A program made the translations under genes and the position numbers. The notes below the pieces were generated by a model, which did not search any database, had not been told where the DNA came from, and worked only from the letters and a program-made list of their open reading frames with translations. A stretch of DNA of 14,888 nt from Chloroflexota bacterium (GTDB taxonomy: Bacteria > Chloroflexota > Anaerolineae > Anaerolineales > Villigracilaceae), in NCBI GenBank assembly GCA_021796315.1, contig JAJYOH010000082.1:1-14888 (forward strand), read 5' to 3'. The number at the start of each line of letters is the position of its first letter. The stretch's first letter is position 1. Shown one piece after another: positions 7,470 through 13,571 of this stretch.

Positions 7470-7535
7470 TGTCATTGCGTAGCCCGAAGCGATCCCCCTT
7501 TATAAAGAGATTGCTTCGCTTCGCTCGCAATGACG
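7470..7535. repeat. Inverted repeat 'GTCATTGCGAGCGAAGCGAAGCAATC' type, shown by its two arms, between beta and gamma subunit genes
   Basis: The left arm starts gtcattgcg (7471-7479) and ends gaagcgatc (to 7493). The right arm runs gattgcttcgcttcgctcgc (7509-7528) and continues aatgac to 7534. The right arm is the cleaner copy, the left one is diverged in its middle. It begins 2 nt after the beta stop codon and ends right at the gamma gene's ribosome site (GGAGG, 7537-7541). I recognise this motif as one that recurs in many unrelated environmental bacterial genomes. Confidence 0.8.
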
Positions 7536-7545
7536 TGGAGGCAAC

Positions 7546-8106
7546 ATGCAAAAAGAAATCATCATCGCAGGCTTTGGCGGACAAGGTGTCCTCTTCAGCG
7601 GACAGGTCATGGCGTACGCGGCCATGGACGCGGGCAAAGAAGTTACGTGGATTCCGTCTTACGGTCCAGAAATGCGCGGCGGAACAGCCAACTGCACGGT
7701 GGTCATCGCGGACGATGAGATCGGTTCTCCGCTGGTCAAGAATCCGCCGCTGGCAATCGCGTTGAATCTGCCGTCGTTCGATAAATATGAAGAGACACTT
7801 GCGGTCGGCGGCACATTGATCGTCAACCAGTCCATGGTGGACCGCGGCGCGAAACGGAACGATATTCATGTCATCCAGGTCCCGTGTAACGAGATCGCCG
7901 AAGAGATTGGCGACAAGAAACTGGTAAACATGGTGGCAGTCGGCGCGTTATTGACCGCCCTGCCTGAACTCAACGTGAAAGATGTCGAGAAGGCGCTTGA
8001 GGCCCATCTGCCTGCCAGGCATAAACATCTTTTGCCCAAAAATTACGAAGCCCTGAAGCGCGGATACGATCACGCCCAAAAAGAATGGGATAAGGTACCC
8101 GCTTAA
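7546..8106 (+). CDS. 2-oxoacid:ferredoxin oxidoreductase gamma subunit
   Basis: The 186-residue product is the gamma (CoA-side) subunit of the same complex. It opens with the family's glycine-rich nucleotide-like motif [15 protein letters not shown] (5-19) and carries [13 protein letters not shown] (38-50), the most conserved block of gamma subunits. The C-terminal half (NMVAVGALL, then [13 protein letters not shown]) also fits. Length is typical. The ATG at 7546 follows GGAGG by 4 nt. It is the last gene of the operon; a hairpin terminator follows 21 nt downstream. It appears intact and complete. Confidence 0.92.
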   Translation: MQKEIIIAGFGGQGVLFSGQVMAYAAMDAGKEVTWIPSYGPEMRGGTANCTVVIADDEIGSPLVKNPPLAIALNLPSFDKYEETLAVGGTLIVNQSMVDRGAKRNDIHVIQVPCNEIAEEIGDKKLVNMVAVGALLTALPELNVKDVEKALEAHLPARHKHLLPKNYEALKRGYDHAQKEWDKVPA

Positions 8107-8126
8107 CCGCTTGGGGAGAATGCGTA

Positions 8127-8155
8127 AAGGCCCGCCTCTTATCGAAGCGGGCCTT
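8127..8155. terminator. Bidirectional hairpin terminator between convergent genes
   Basis: aaggcccgc (8127-8135) pairs perfectly with gcgggcctt (8147-8155), an 11-nt loop apart. It sits between the gamma-subunit gene and the convergent small membrane protein gene. The run after it (cgttattaattatt) is AT-rich but not a clean T tract; read on the other strand the hairpin is preceded by the gene end at 8190. Likely used by both units. Confidence 0.7.
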
Positions 8156-8189
8156 CGTTATTAATTATCCAACAACTTGACTTTGAACT

Positions 8190-8465
8190 TTATTCGCCCT
8201 TGCCCCCTGCCAGCCACAGGAACAAAATACCGATCAACAGTGTAACCAGGAAAACATACCAGGGGATGGCGGCTAAAATGTTCATTGTAGAAATGAAGGC
8301 CGAATTAACCACATCCGAATAGCCAGCCTGGATCAAACTACTGACCAGCAGGAAGATGGCGCTCAGGATCACAAGCAGTATTCCGACAAATAACAGATGC
8401 TCCAACTTGACGATCAGCCGGGTGTTACCGACCTGGTAGCTGCCTCTTCTTCTGTAGTATCCCAT
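8190..8465 (-). CDS. Small two-TM membrane protein, unknown function
   Basis: This 91-residue protein has a basic, aromatic N-terminus (MGYYRRRGSYQVGNTRLIVK), TM1 about residues 22-45 (LLFVGILLVILSAIFLLVSS), a short polar loop, TM2 about 65-87 (AIPWYVFLVTLLIGILFLWL) and a short Gly/Lys tail. I recognise no named family. The ATG at 8465 is preceded by AAGGAGATGAGAA, a strong ribosome site. An upstream candidate promoter is listed separately. It is convergent with the oxidoreductase operon and divergent from the next gene, so it is a single-gene unit. The good ribosome site and coherent topology argue it is real. Confidence 0.7.
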   Translation of the reverse strand: MGYYRRRGSYQVGNTRLIVKLEHLLFVGILLVILSAIFLLVSSLIQAGYSDVVNSAFISTMNILAAIPWYVFLVTLLIGILFLWLAGGKGE

Positions 8466-8492
8466 TTCTCATCTCCTTTTTTTCTCCTGACA

Positions 8493-8521
8493 ATTTTACA
8501 GTAAATATTTATCTCATACAA
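8493..8521 (-). promoter_or_regulatory. Candidate promoter for the two-TM protein gene
   Basis: On the minus strand TTGTAT (8521-8516) and TAAAAT (8498-8493) are 17 bp apart, upstream of the AAGGAGA ribosome site. The -35 match is only half of consensus, so this is tentative. Confidence 0.35.
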
Positions 8522-8622
8522 TGAATTTGGTTTGAAGATATCTCTACCTTGAAAACCCCCTGAGTCTGTGTTAGTTATCAAGCAGAAAATTACAGACGAA
8601 CGCAGCAAGATTTGCTTTTATG

Positions 8623-8651
8623 TTGATTTGCCCGAAAAATTGATGTATAGT
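8623..8651 (+). promoter_or_regulatory. Sigma-70-type promoter upstream of the SLATT-like gene
   Basis: TTGATT (8623-8628) and TATAGT (8646-8651) are separated by exactly 17 bp. Each is a close match to TTGACA and TATAAT. The start codon lies about 43 nt downstream of the -10 box, with a GGAGG site between (8684-8688). Confidence 0.6.
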
Positions 8652-8693
8652 AGCGGAAGCTTTTAGATTCTTGTGGCTTTATCGGAGGTAAAT

Positions 8694-9152
8694 ATGACAG
8701 ACAGCAAAACTTCAAAAACGGACAAGCAGGATCGCATCGAGTTTACGCGCTCGGTAAAAAATAGTCTGAACACAGCAAAAGAGAAAGCGTCCGGCATTCG
8801 CCGGGCGGATTCACAACTGTTCGTGGCGAATGTGATTTCCCCGGCGGCCGCGACGCTTCTGGCGGGACTGGCAGCTGTGATCGGCGGCAATAAAATGTTC
8901 CCTCAAGCCATGGCGATGGTGGAAGATGGCGGCTGGAAACTCGCCTGCATTCTCGTGGCAATTTTCGGATTCATCGCAACTGTCAGCAGCATGTTCAAAA
9001 AACAATTCGATGACCGACTCGCACAGGGAGATCAATGCGTTGGCCGATTGCTCGCTCTCGACCTGGCAATAACAACCGGCAGCAGCAGCTGGGACGAAGC
9101 GGCCAGGGAATATGGCGAGATCGTCAAGGCTTTCCCGGAATTTATTAGTTAA
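8694..9152 (+). CDS. Two-TM protein with SLATT-like topology, unknown function
   Basis: This 152-residue protein has a polar, Lys/Asp-rich start (1-15), an amphipathic helix (about 16-45, RIEFTRSVKNSLNTAKEKAS), two TM segments (about 49-66 and 81-99, the second WKLACILVAIFGFIATVSS) and a C-terminal cytosolic helix (102-152, with FDDRLAQGDQCVGRLLALD and EAAREYGEIVKAF). Helix, TM hairpin, then long helix is the topology of SLATT-domain proteins, thought to be pore-forming effectors in conflict systems, but no diagnostic residue pattern can be verified here. ATG 8694 follows GGAGG by 5 nt; a consensus-like promoter lies upstream. The stop codon TAA sits within the left arm of the next repeat element. 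No nucleotide-sensing partner gene is adjacent. Confidence 0.6.
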   Translation: MTDSKTSKTDKQDRIEFTRSVKNSLNTAKEKASGIRRADSQLFVANVISPAAATLLAGLAAVIGGNKMFPQAMAMVEDGGWKLACILVAIFGFIATVSSMFKKQFDDRLAQGDQCVGRLLALDLAITTGSSSWDEAAREYGEIVKAFPEFIS

Positions 9153-9309
9153 CACTCTCTACCGTACAAGCCAAAAAATTGAACCGCGAAGCGCGCGAAG
9201 TTCGCTAAGAAAACCTTTAAACCTTTGCCTGCACTGGGCCGCAGGCACACGTGCGTTCTTCGCGCTCTTTGCGGTAAAAATCTTATGATGTATGGTAGAG
9301 AAAGTTAAC
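9148..9309. mobile_element. MITE-like nested palindrome, first of a pair
   Basis: Terminal arms of 21 nt (9148-9168 and 9289-9309) match at 18 of 21 positions as an inverted repeat; both ends are gttaac. Inside are a second inverted pair made of 9-nt units (accgcgaag, cgcgcgaag at 9184-9201; on the other strand accgcaaag, agcgcgaag from 9275 leftwards) and a small gcctgc/gcaggc hairpin (9227-9246). No coding frame or transposase is present. The upstream gene's stop codon lies in the left end. A target duplication is not clear. Confidence 0.55.
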
Positions 9310-9318
9310 AAAGAGAGC

Positions 9319-9500
9319 TGAAATTTTTCTAACCACCTGACACTTTAAAAAATTGCCAGGAATAGAACACAGATTTTGCGGATGATGCAGATTCGCGCGG
9401 TTTCCTTTGAAAAAATCAGCGAAAATCCGTTAAATTTGCGTTATCCGCGTTCTATTTTTTTTAGCAGACATCAATCTCTCAGGTGGCTAGAAATTTTTCA
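9319..9500. mobile_element. MITE-like nested palindrome, second of a pair
   Basis: Outer arms 9319-9343 and 9476-9500 pair at 20 of 25 positions (shared core ccacctga/tcaggtgg). Inside, arms of 9-nt units face each other: aacacagat, tttgcggat, gatgcagat (9366-9392) versus, on the minus strand, aacgcggat, aacgcaaat, ttaacggat (from 9451 leftwards). Together with the preceding element it fills the 366-base gap between the SLATT-like gene and the aldo/keto reductase remnant; nothing else is seen in that gap. Confidence 0.5.
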
Positions 9501-9502
9501 AA

Positions 9503-9511
9503 TGCTATAAT
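9503..9511 (+). promoter_or_regulatory. Extended -10 element TGCTATAAT, 7 nt before the aldo/keto reductase start
   Basis: The TGnTATAAT form is a complete extended -10 motif (TG 9503-9504, TATAAT 9506-9511), which can work without a -35 box. The ATG at 9519 is 7 nt further, so the transcript would be leaderless or nearly so; no Shine-Dalgarno sequence is present. It lies just at the end of the second palindromic element. Confidence 0.55.
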
Positions 9512-9518
9512 TCATCCC

Positions 9519-9821
9519 ATGAGATTCGAAACCGTTCACAACCTCACCCTCCCCAAGATCGGCTTCGGGACGGCAAATCTGGGCGGCAGTGTATTCGCCG
9601 ACCGCTCGCATGACGACAGCCGTCTTACCGCGTTGCGGTTCGCGCTCGAACTCGGCTACACACACTTCGACACCGCTGAAATGTACGGCAGTGGTCACGC
9701 TGAAGAATTGCTCGGGCGTGCCTTCCGCGAAACGAACACGAAGCGCGAGGATTTGTTCATCACATCCAAAGTCCTGCCGACACATTTGCATTACACAGAT
9801 GTGTTGAAGGCGTGTGAATGA
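9519..9821 (+). pseudogene. Truncated aldo/keto reductase (N-terminal third only)
   Basis: The 100-residue frame begins like an aldo/keto reductase: TLPKIGFGTANLGG, then LGYTHFDTAEMYGSGHAEELLGRAF and LFITSKVLP. Three of the four catalytic residues are present, D51, Y56 and K84, but the frame stops after DVLKACE, just before the strand that carries the catalytic His (usually in a Y-I-D-L-x-x-x-H context). AKRs are normally about 270-330 residues, so two thirds of the barrel are missing and it cannot fold as an enzyme. No continuation of the family is visible in other frames before clpS begins 27 nt later, so this looks like a deletion rather than a simple frameshift. The promoter-like TGCTATAAT upstream may now drive clpS. 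Confidence 0.75.
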
Positions 9822-9847
9822 ATCAATTGACAAAGTCAGCTTGATCG

Positions 9848-10159
9848 ATGGTTTCCAAAACGCAGCCTATTCCACGAATTCGTGAAGATCAGCAGGAAAA
9901 AACATCTGGGGGGCCGCTTTATCGCGTCATTGTCCATAACGACGACATAACGCCAATGGATTTTGTGACCCATATTTTGACCACCATCTTTTTGCTGCCG
10001 GATGCAAACGCGGCCTACATCATGTACACCGCGCACTTGAAAGGCACAGCTTACGTGCAGACTTTGCCGAAATCTGAAGCTCAAAAAAGAATCAACAAGG
10101 CGCACTTCGCGGCGTCAATGAAAAGTTATCCGCTGCGCTTCACAATGGAACCAGAATAA
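9848..10159 (+). CDS. clpS: ATP-dependent Clp protease adaptor ClpS
   Basis: ClpS delivers N-degron substrates (Leu, Phe, Tyr, Trp N-termini) to the ClpA/ClpC unfoldase in the cytoplasm. This 103-residue protein has a flexible N-tail (1-23) and the ClpS core YRVIVHNDDITPMDFVTHIL, with the N-end pocket residues NDD (31-33), T35, M37 and H63 (TAHLKGTAYV) in the places known from E. coli ClpS. It ends SYPLRFTMEPE, matching the family's C-terminal strand. Start ATG 9848 has no obvious Shine-Dalgarno sequence. It lies 26 nt after the aldo/keto reductase remnant and 4 nt before the acyltransferase, so probably is co-transcribed with the latter. Unfoldase genes are not in the window. Confidence 0.92.
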   Translation: MVSKTQPIPRIREDQQEKTSGGPLYRVIVHNDDITPMDFVTHILTTIFLLPDANAAYIMYTAHLKGTAYVQTLPKSEAQKRINKAHFAASMKSYPLRFTMEPE

Positions 10160-10163
10160 TTTC

Positions 10164-11072
10164 GTGACTGCCTTCCTCGACACACTTACACAAATTAATC
10201 TCGATGATCTTGTCGCCTCGTTTGGCTGGCAGGATCATCGAATTTTATCGGGGGCATTGCGCCATCTCTTTTACGGAGCCGCCAAAAAATTTGCCGGGCA
10301 AATGTTCGATTTTGATAACACCGTCGGCTCGCGCGGACTCGTCGAAGCAGCACGCCAAACTCAGCGACTCCTCGTCCGTGATGTACGCGTCTTTGGTGCG
10401 GACCTCGTGCCGGATTCCGCTTTTCTGGCTTTATCCAATCATCCCGGCATGACCGACACGCTGGCCTTGTTCTCGGCCTTGAATCGTCCCGATTTAAAAA
10501 TCATCGCCATCAATCGCCCCTTTCTTCAATCTTTACCAAACACAAGCAAACAACTTTTCTACGTCACCGATAATTCGAATCAACGCGTGACTCTCATCCG
10601 CCAGGTCAGCGCACATTTGCGAAGCGGCGGCGCGGCATTGACCTTTCCCGCCGGTCACATCGAACCCGATCCGGGTGTTTATCCCGGTGCGATGGACTCG
10701 CTCAAAGATTGGACCGACAGCGTCGGCGTCTTCATCCGCCTCGCGCCCGAGACGGCGATTCTGCCGGCGCTGGTGCGCGGCGTGATCTGGGATAAAACTG
10801 CCAGGCATTGGATTCTCGAAATCAAAAAGACGCGCGACGAAAGAGAAAAATTAGCCGCAGCTTTACAATTATTGGCGATGGTTGTATTCAATGCCAAACC
10901 AGTCACGGTGACGGTGCAGATCGGCAGGCCGATCACGGTCAGGGAATTGGGAACGACCGACGCACAAATTATTCATCGGGCCGTGTTGAAAGAGATGGAA
11001 ATTTTGATCCGCGAGGATGCCTCGCACTTGTTGCTCTCGGCGGCGGGGACGCCGCCGAGGACGGCGGCTTGA
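10164..11072 (+). CDS. PlsC-like phospholipid/glycerol acyltransferase family protein
   Basis: The 302-residue protein has the acyltransferase motif I as SNHPGMTD (H93-x4-D98) and a motif III-like FPAGHIEPD (161-169, in place of FPEGTR). These define the PlsC/LPLAT fold that transfers acyl groups from acyl-CoA or acyl-ACP to a hydroxyl acceptor such as lysophosphatidate. There is no strong TM segment, so it would be peripheral. The start is GTG at 10164, 4 nt after the clpS stop and without a clear ribosome site, suggesting coupling. Its last 12 residues (LSAAGTPPRTAA) are encoded by a GC-rich hairpin repeat. The true substrate is unknown; FPAGHIEPD differs from standard AGPAT sequences, so a divergent lipid acceptor is possible. 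Confidence 0.8.
   Translation: MTAFLDTLTQINLDDLVASFGWQDHRILSGALRHLFYGAAKKFAGQMFDFDNTVGSRGLVEAARQTQRLLVRDVRVFGADLVPDSAFLALSNHPGMTDTLALFSALNRPDLKIIAINRPFLQSLPNTSKQLFYVTDNSNQRVTLIRQVSAHLRSGGAALTFPAGHIEPDPGVYPGAMDSLKDWTDSVGVFIRLAPETAILPALVRGVIWDKTARHWILEIKKTRDEREKLAAALQLLAMVVFNAKPVTVTVQIGRPITVRELGTTDAQIIHRAVLKEMEILIREDASHLLLSAAGTPPRTAA
11036..11059. repeat. GC-rich hairpin encoding the acyltransferase C-terminus
   Basis: ctcggcggc (11036-11044) pairs perfectly with gccgccgag (11051-11059) around ggggac. A third partial copy, gacggcggc, follows up to the stop codon at 11070-11072. It covers codons 291-302 of the acyltransferase. It could be a captured repeat or a terminator-like hairpin; no T tract follows. 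Confidence 0.65.
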
Positions 11073-11128
11073 GCAAGAAGAATAAATCCATTCGGCCCGA
11101 TTCGCTCGTTTAATAAAGTGCGACGCAC

Positions 11129-12115
11129 ATGCAGAAAACCAAAATCCTTCGCATTCTTCGGAACATCACAATTTATCTTGTTCTGGTCTTACTTTTGTGG
11201 TGGGCGCTTCGCAAAGCGCCGCTGACAGAAATCTGGGCAGCCATCCGTCAATTACAAACATGGCAAATTATCGTCATCTTAATTCTCAACGCCTTCTTTT
11301 ATATCCTCGCCACCCTGCGCTGGTGGATCATCATTCAGTCCGAGCATAAACACGTGCCATACTTTCCGCTTCTCGGCGTGCGCGTCTCGGTTTTTGGAGT
11401 CAGCTATTTTACGCTGGGTCCTCAGGTTGGCGGGGAACCATTGCAAGTGCTGGCTCTGCAAAGGCAATACGGCCTGACGTACACACGCGCCACCGCCTCC
11501 GTGTTGATGGACAAGCTGCTCGAATTCATGGTCGATTTCTTTCTGCTGGCGGTCGGGTTGACGGCCATCCTTCAGGCGGGAGTCCTGATCGAAAGCGGAG
11601 TCCAGCTCACGGGTAGTTTGATCGGCCTGGCGTTCTTCATCCTGTGGCCGCCCATCCATCTCTTCCTGCTCTACAATCGCCGCCATCCATTGACCAGTCT
11701 CGTGCGCGCGATTCCGTTCATTCCAAAAAATTCAAAGCCCGTCCGCTTTCTGCGCGCCGCCGAATGGATGGCTGGAACTTTTTGCCAGCGGCACCCGCAC
11801 CGGCTGATCCTTGCCCTGTTCTTTTCATTGATAGGCGGCGCGGGCATGTTGGTGGATTACGCCTTGATGGCGACTTTCCTGAACATTCACCTGCCCTTCT
11901 GGAAAATGATCGCGGGCTGGATGATGGGCTGGGTCTCGCTGCTGATGCCTTTGCCCGGCGGGTTGGGCGCGCTCGAAGCCAGCCAGGTTTTCACGCTCGG
12001 AAAATTTGGCTTCACTGCGGCCACTGCCCTCAGCCTGACTCTGCTGATGCGCGGCCGCGACATCCTCATCGGCGGGCTGGGTTTGATTCTTGCAGGACAC
12101 CGCTTCGGCAGGTAA
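11129..12115 (+). CDS. UPF0104 / lysylphosphatidylglycerol synthase TM-region family (flippase-like) membrane protein
   Basis: The 328-residue protein is polytopic, with about 7-8 TM segments: 13-28, 44-65, 80-97, 132-152, 163-182, 226-250, 258-278 and 297-324. Family landmarks are the TLR-WW segment (62-66), the conserved GPQVGGEPLQV in the third region (97-107), the acidic TM region MDKLLEFMVDFFLLAVG (127-143), and the hallmark MPLPGGLGALE (273-283). UPF0104 proteins are the lipid-translocating portion of MprF and are also found alone, where they are thought to flip lipids or glycolipids. The ATG at 11129 has no good Shine-Dalgarno sequence. Directly after the acyltransferase, it suggests a membrane-lipid role, but the substrate is unknown. 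Confidence 0.85.
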   Translation: MQKTKILRILRNITIYLVLVLLLWWALRKAPLTEIWAAIRQLQTWQIIVILILNAFFYILATLRWWIIIQSEHKHVPYFPLLGVRVSVFGVSYFTLGPQVGGEPLQVLALQRQYGLTYTRATASVLMDKLLEFMVDFFLLAVGLTAILQAGVLIESGVQLTGSLIGLAFFILWPPIHLFLLYNRRHPLTSLVRAIPFIPKNSKPVRFLRAAEWMAGTFCQRHPHRLILALFFSLIGGAGMLVDYALMATFLNIHLPFWKMIAGWMMGWVSLLMPLPGGLGALEASQVFTLGKFGFTAATALSLTLLMRGRDILIGGLGLILAGHRFGR

Positions 12116-12121
12116 GACAGA

Positions 12122-12127
12122 TATAAT
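12122..12127 (+). promoter_or_regulatory. -10-like TATAAT upstream of the four-TM protein gene
   Basis: A perfect TATAAT lies 31 nt before the start codon, with AAAAGGAG between. No -35 box is seen 17 bp upstream, so this is only a candidate. Confidence 0.35.
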
Positions 12128-12158
12128 TGATTCCATCTTGACCCAAAAGGAGACAACC

Positions 12159-12554
12159 ATGAAATTTAATTTCAAACAAATCATCATCATTCTTGCTGTT
12201 CTTGTTACCGCCATTCTTCACATCAGTGCGGCTTTCGACAAAGTCCTGTTCCCCCAGGCACCCGATGTACTTTTCACATTGAACGGGCTGGGATATTTGG
12301 GCTTACTGGGTGCTTACTTTTTACCGATCAAGTTTTTTCAGGATCGTCACAAATTGGTCTGGCAGGTTTTATTCGGTTACACTATTCTGACCATCGTTGC
12401 ATGGTTGGTCATTTGGGTCGGTTTTAGTGTCATTCGAGACGGCCAGCCTTTCTTTGGTTACGACTCGATCTACGGCATCCCCGCCAAGATCACAGAGATC
12501 ATTTTACTTTGGTCCCTATCGAAAGACAAACCGCAATGGTCTTATCGAAGATAA
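12159..12554 (+). CDS. Four-TM membrane protein of unknown function
   Basis: The 131-residue protein has TM segments at about residues 6-24 (IIIILAVLVTAILHISAAF), 39-58 (NGLGYLGLLGAYFLPIKF region), 67-91 (VWQVLFGYTILTIVAWLVIWVG is the core) and a shorter one at about 106-119, ending in a basic tail. Small residues and H21 in TM1 are notable. I recognise no family. ATG 12159 follows AAAAGGAG by 6 nt, and an upstream in-frame start would overlap the UPF0104 gene and lack a ribosome site. The stop codon is 9 nt before the dehydrogenase start, so they may share a transcript. Confidence 0.65.
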   Translation: MKFNFKQIIIILAVLVTAILHISAAFDKVLFPQAPDVLFTLNGLGYLGLLGAYFLPIKFFQDRHKLVWQVLFGYTILTIVAWLVIWVGFSVIRDGQPFFGYDSIYGIPAKITEIILLWSLSKDKPQWSYRR

Positions 12555-12557
12555 AAT
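12552..12557 (+). promoter_or_regulatory. -10-like TAAAAT 6 nt before the MDR dehydrogenase start
   Basis: TAAAAT overlaps the preceding stop codon and ends 6 nt before ATG 12564, which lacks a Shine-Dalgarno sequence. The geometry matches the leaderless pattern at 350-355 and 9503-9511, but the hexamer is weak and shares bases with a stop codon. Confidence 0.3.
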
Positions 12558-12563
12558 AGTTTC

Positions 12564-13571
12564 ATGAAATTCCGCAACACCCTAACCTTTACCGCGCCGC
12601 GACAGGTGGAACTCCGCCAGGAGTCTCTGCCTGCTCCCGGCGCGGATGATGTACTAGTCGAAACGATCTTTTCCGCAATCAGTGCGGGCACAGAGATGCT
12701 CGTCTATCGCGGACAATTTCCACGCGAAGCAGATTCGGTCGACTCGATCAGCAGCGGACTTCATTATCCAACGGCCTACGGCTATGCCTGCGTCGGACGC
12801 GTGCTCGAGCTCGGCTCTAGCGTGGACCCGAAATGGGCTGGCCGTTTAATTTTTTCTTTTCAGCCCCATACTTCTCACTTCATCACGACTCCCGATAATC
12901 TGATTCCGATCCCCGAAAACATTTCACCTGAATCCGCCTGCTTTCTCCCCAACATGGAAACGGCGGTCAATCTCGTGCAGGATGCCGCACCGATTCTTGG
13001 CGAGCGCGTTTTGGTTTTGGGACAAGGCATCATCGGCCTGCTGACAGCTTCCCTGCTCAGCGAATTTCCACTTGAAACGCTCATCACTGCCGATCATTTT
13101 GAATCACGGCGAAAAGCATCTTTGGATAGCGGCGCGAGATTCTCGCTGGATTCTTCGGCGTCAAATTTTCGCGAACAAATAAAATCCATTCTGAAATCCG
13201 GCGCGGACTTGACTCTCGAATTGAGCGGCTCCCCCTCCGCGCTGGATGATGCCATTGCGCTCACTCGTTTTTCGGGGCGCATTGTCATCGGCTCATGGTA
13301 CGGTGAGAAGCGCGCTCCAATAGATTTGGGCCATACCTTCCACCACTCACGTATCAAATTGATCTCGTCACAAGTCAGCACCATCGCACCAGAGTTGTCC
13401 GCGCGCTGGGACAAGTCGCGCCGCTTCGACGTGGCCTGGAAAGCTTTGGAAAGAATCAAACCCGAGAAGTGGATCACGCACCGCTTTCCCATCGAGCGCG
13501 CCACGGATGCTTATCGTTTATTGGATGAACGCTCACAGGAAACCATCCAAGTCATTTTCAACTACGCTTGA
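12564..13571 (+). CDS. MDR-family (zinc-binding alcohol dehydrogenase-like) oxidoreductase
   Basis: This 335-residue protein is a medium-chain dehydrogenase/reductase. An N-terminal GroES-like domain (1-125) contains SAISAGTEMLVYRG (37-50), the S-x-GTE form seen in BchC-like and other MDRs in place of the Cys of classical G-x-C-G-(T/S)-D. YGYACVGRVLELG (72-84) follows. The Rossmann domain starts RVLVLGQGIIGLL with GxGxxG at 153-158 and continues to GRIVIGSWYG. The four-Cys structural zinc loop is absent and an acidic residue after the second strand (ITADH) suggests NAD(H). It sits 28 nt before a PTPS-like gene and then a glycosyltransferase. It is a reductase of unknown substrate. The BchC resemblance is only general; no other photosynthesis gene is present. 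Confidence 0.75.
   Translation: MKFRNTLTFTAPRQVELRQESLPAPGADDVLVETIFSAISAGTEMLVYRGQFPREADSVDSISSGLHYPTAYGYACVGRVLELGSSVDPKWAGRLIFSFQPHTSHFITTPDNLIPIPENISPESACFLPNMETAVNLVQDAAPILGERVLVLGQGIIGLLTASLLSEFPLETLITADHFESRRKASLDSGARFSLDSSASNFREQIKSILKSGADLTLELSGSPSALDDAIALTRFSGRIVIGSWYGEKRAPIDLGHTFHHSRIKLISSQVSTIAPELSARWDKSRRFDVAWKALERIKPEKWITHRFPIERATDAYRLLDERSQETIQVIFNYA

Noticed and set aside
8127..8155. Counting the hairpin as another mobile palindrome
   Set aside because: Its position between convergent stop codons and simple single stem fit an ordinary bidirectional terminator.
9148..9500. Possible CRISPR-like or direct-repeat array
   Set aside because: The repeated units are 9 nt, degenerate and set in inverted arms, with no constant-length spacers and no cas genes.
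9827..9832. Perfect TTGACA as a -35 box for clpS
   Set aside because: The start codon at 9848 is too close: the matching -10 would lie inside the gene and reads ggtttc. No usable promoter geometry.
11644..12126. 160-codon frame overlapping the UPF0104 gene in another plus frame
   Set aside because: Arg/Pro/Ala-rich translation without family resemblance; the overlapping frame has clear TM segments and MPLPGGLG.
12564..13571. Naming the MDR protein bchC (bacteriochlorophyllide dehydrogenase)
   Set aside because: Only the general S-x-GTE feature is shared; no other bacteriochlorophyll gene is in the window.
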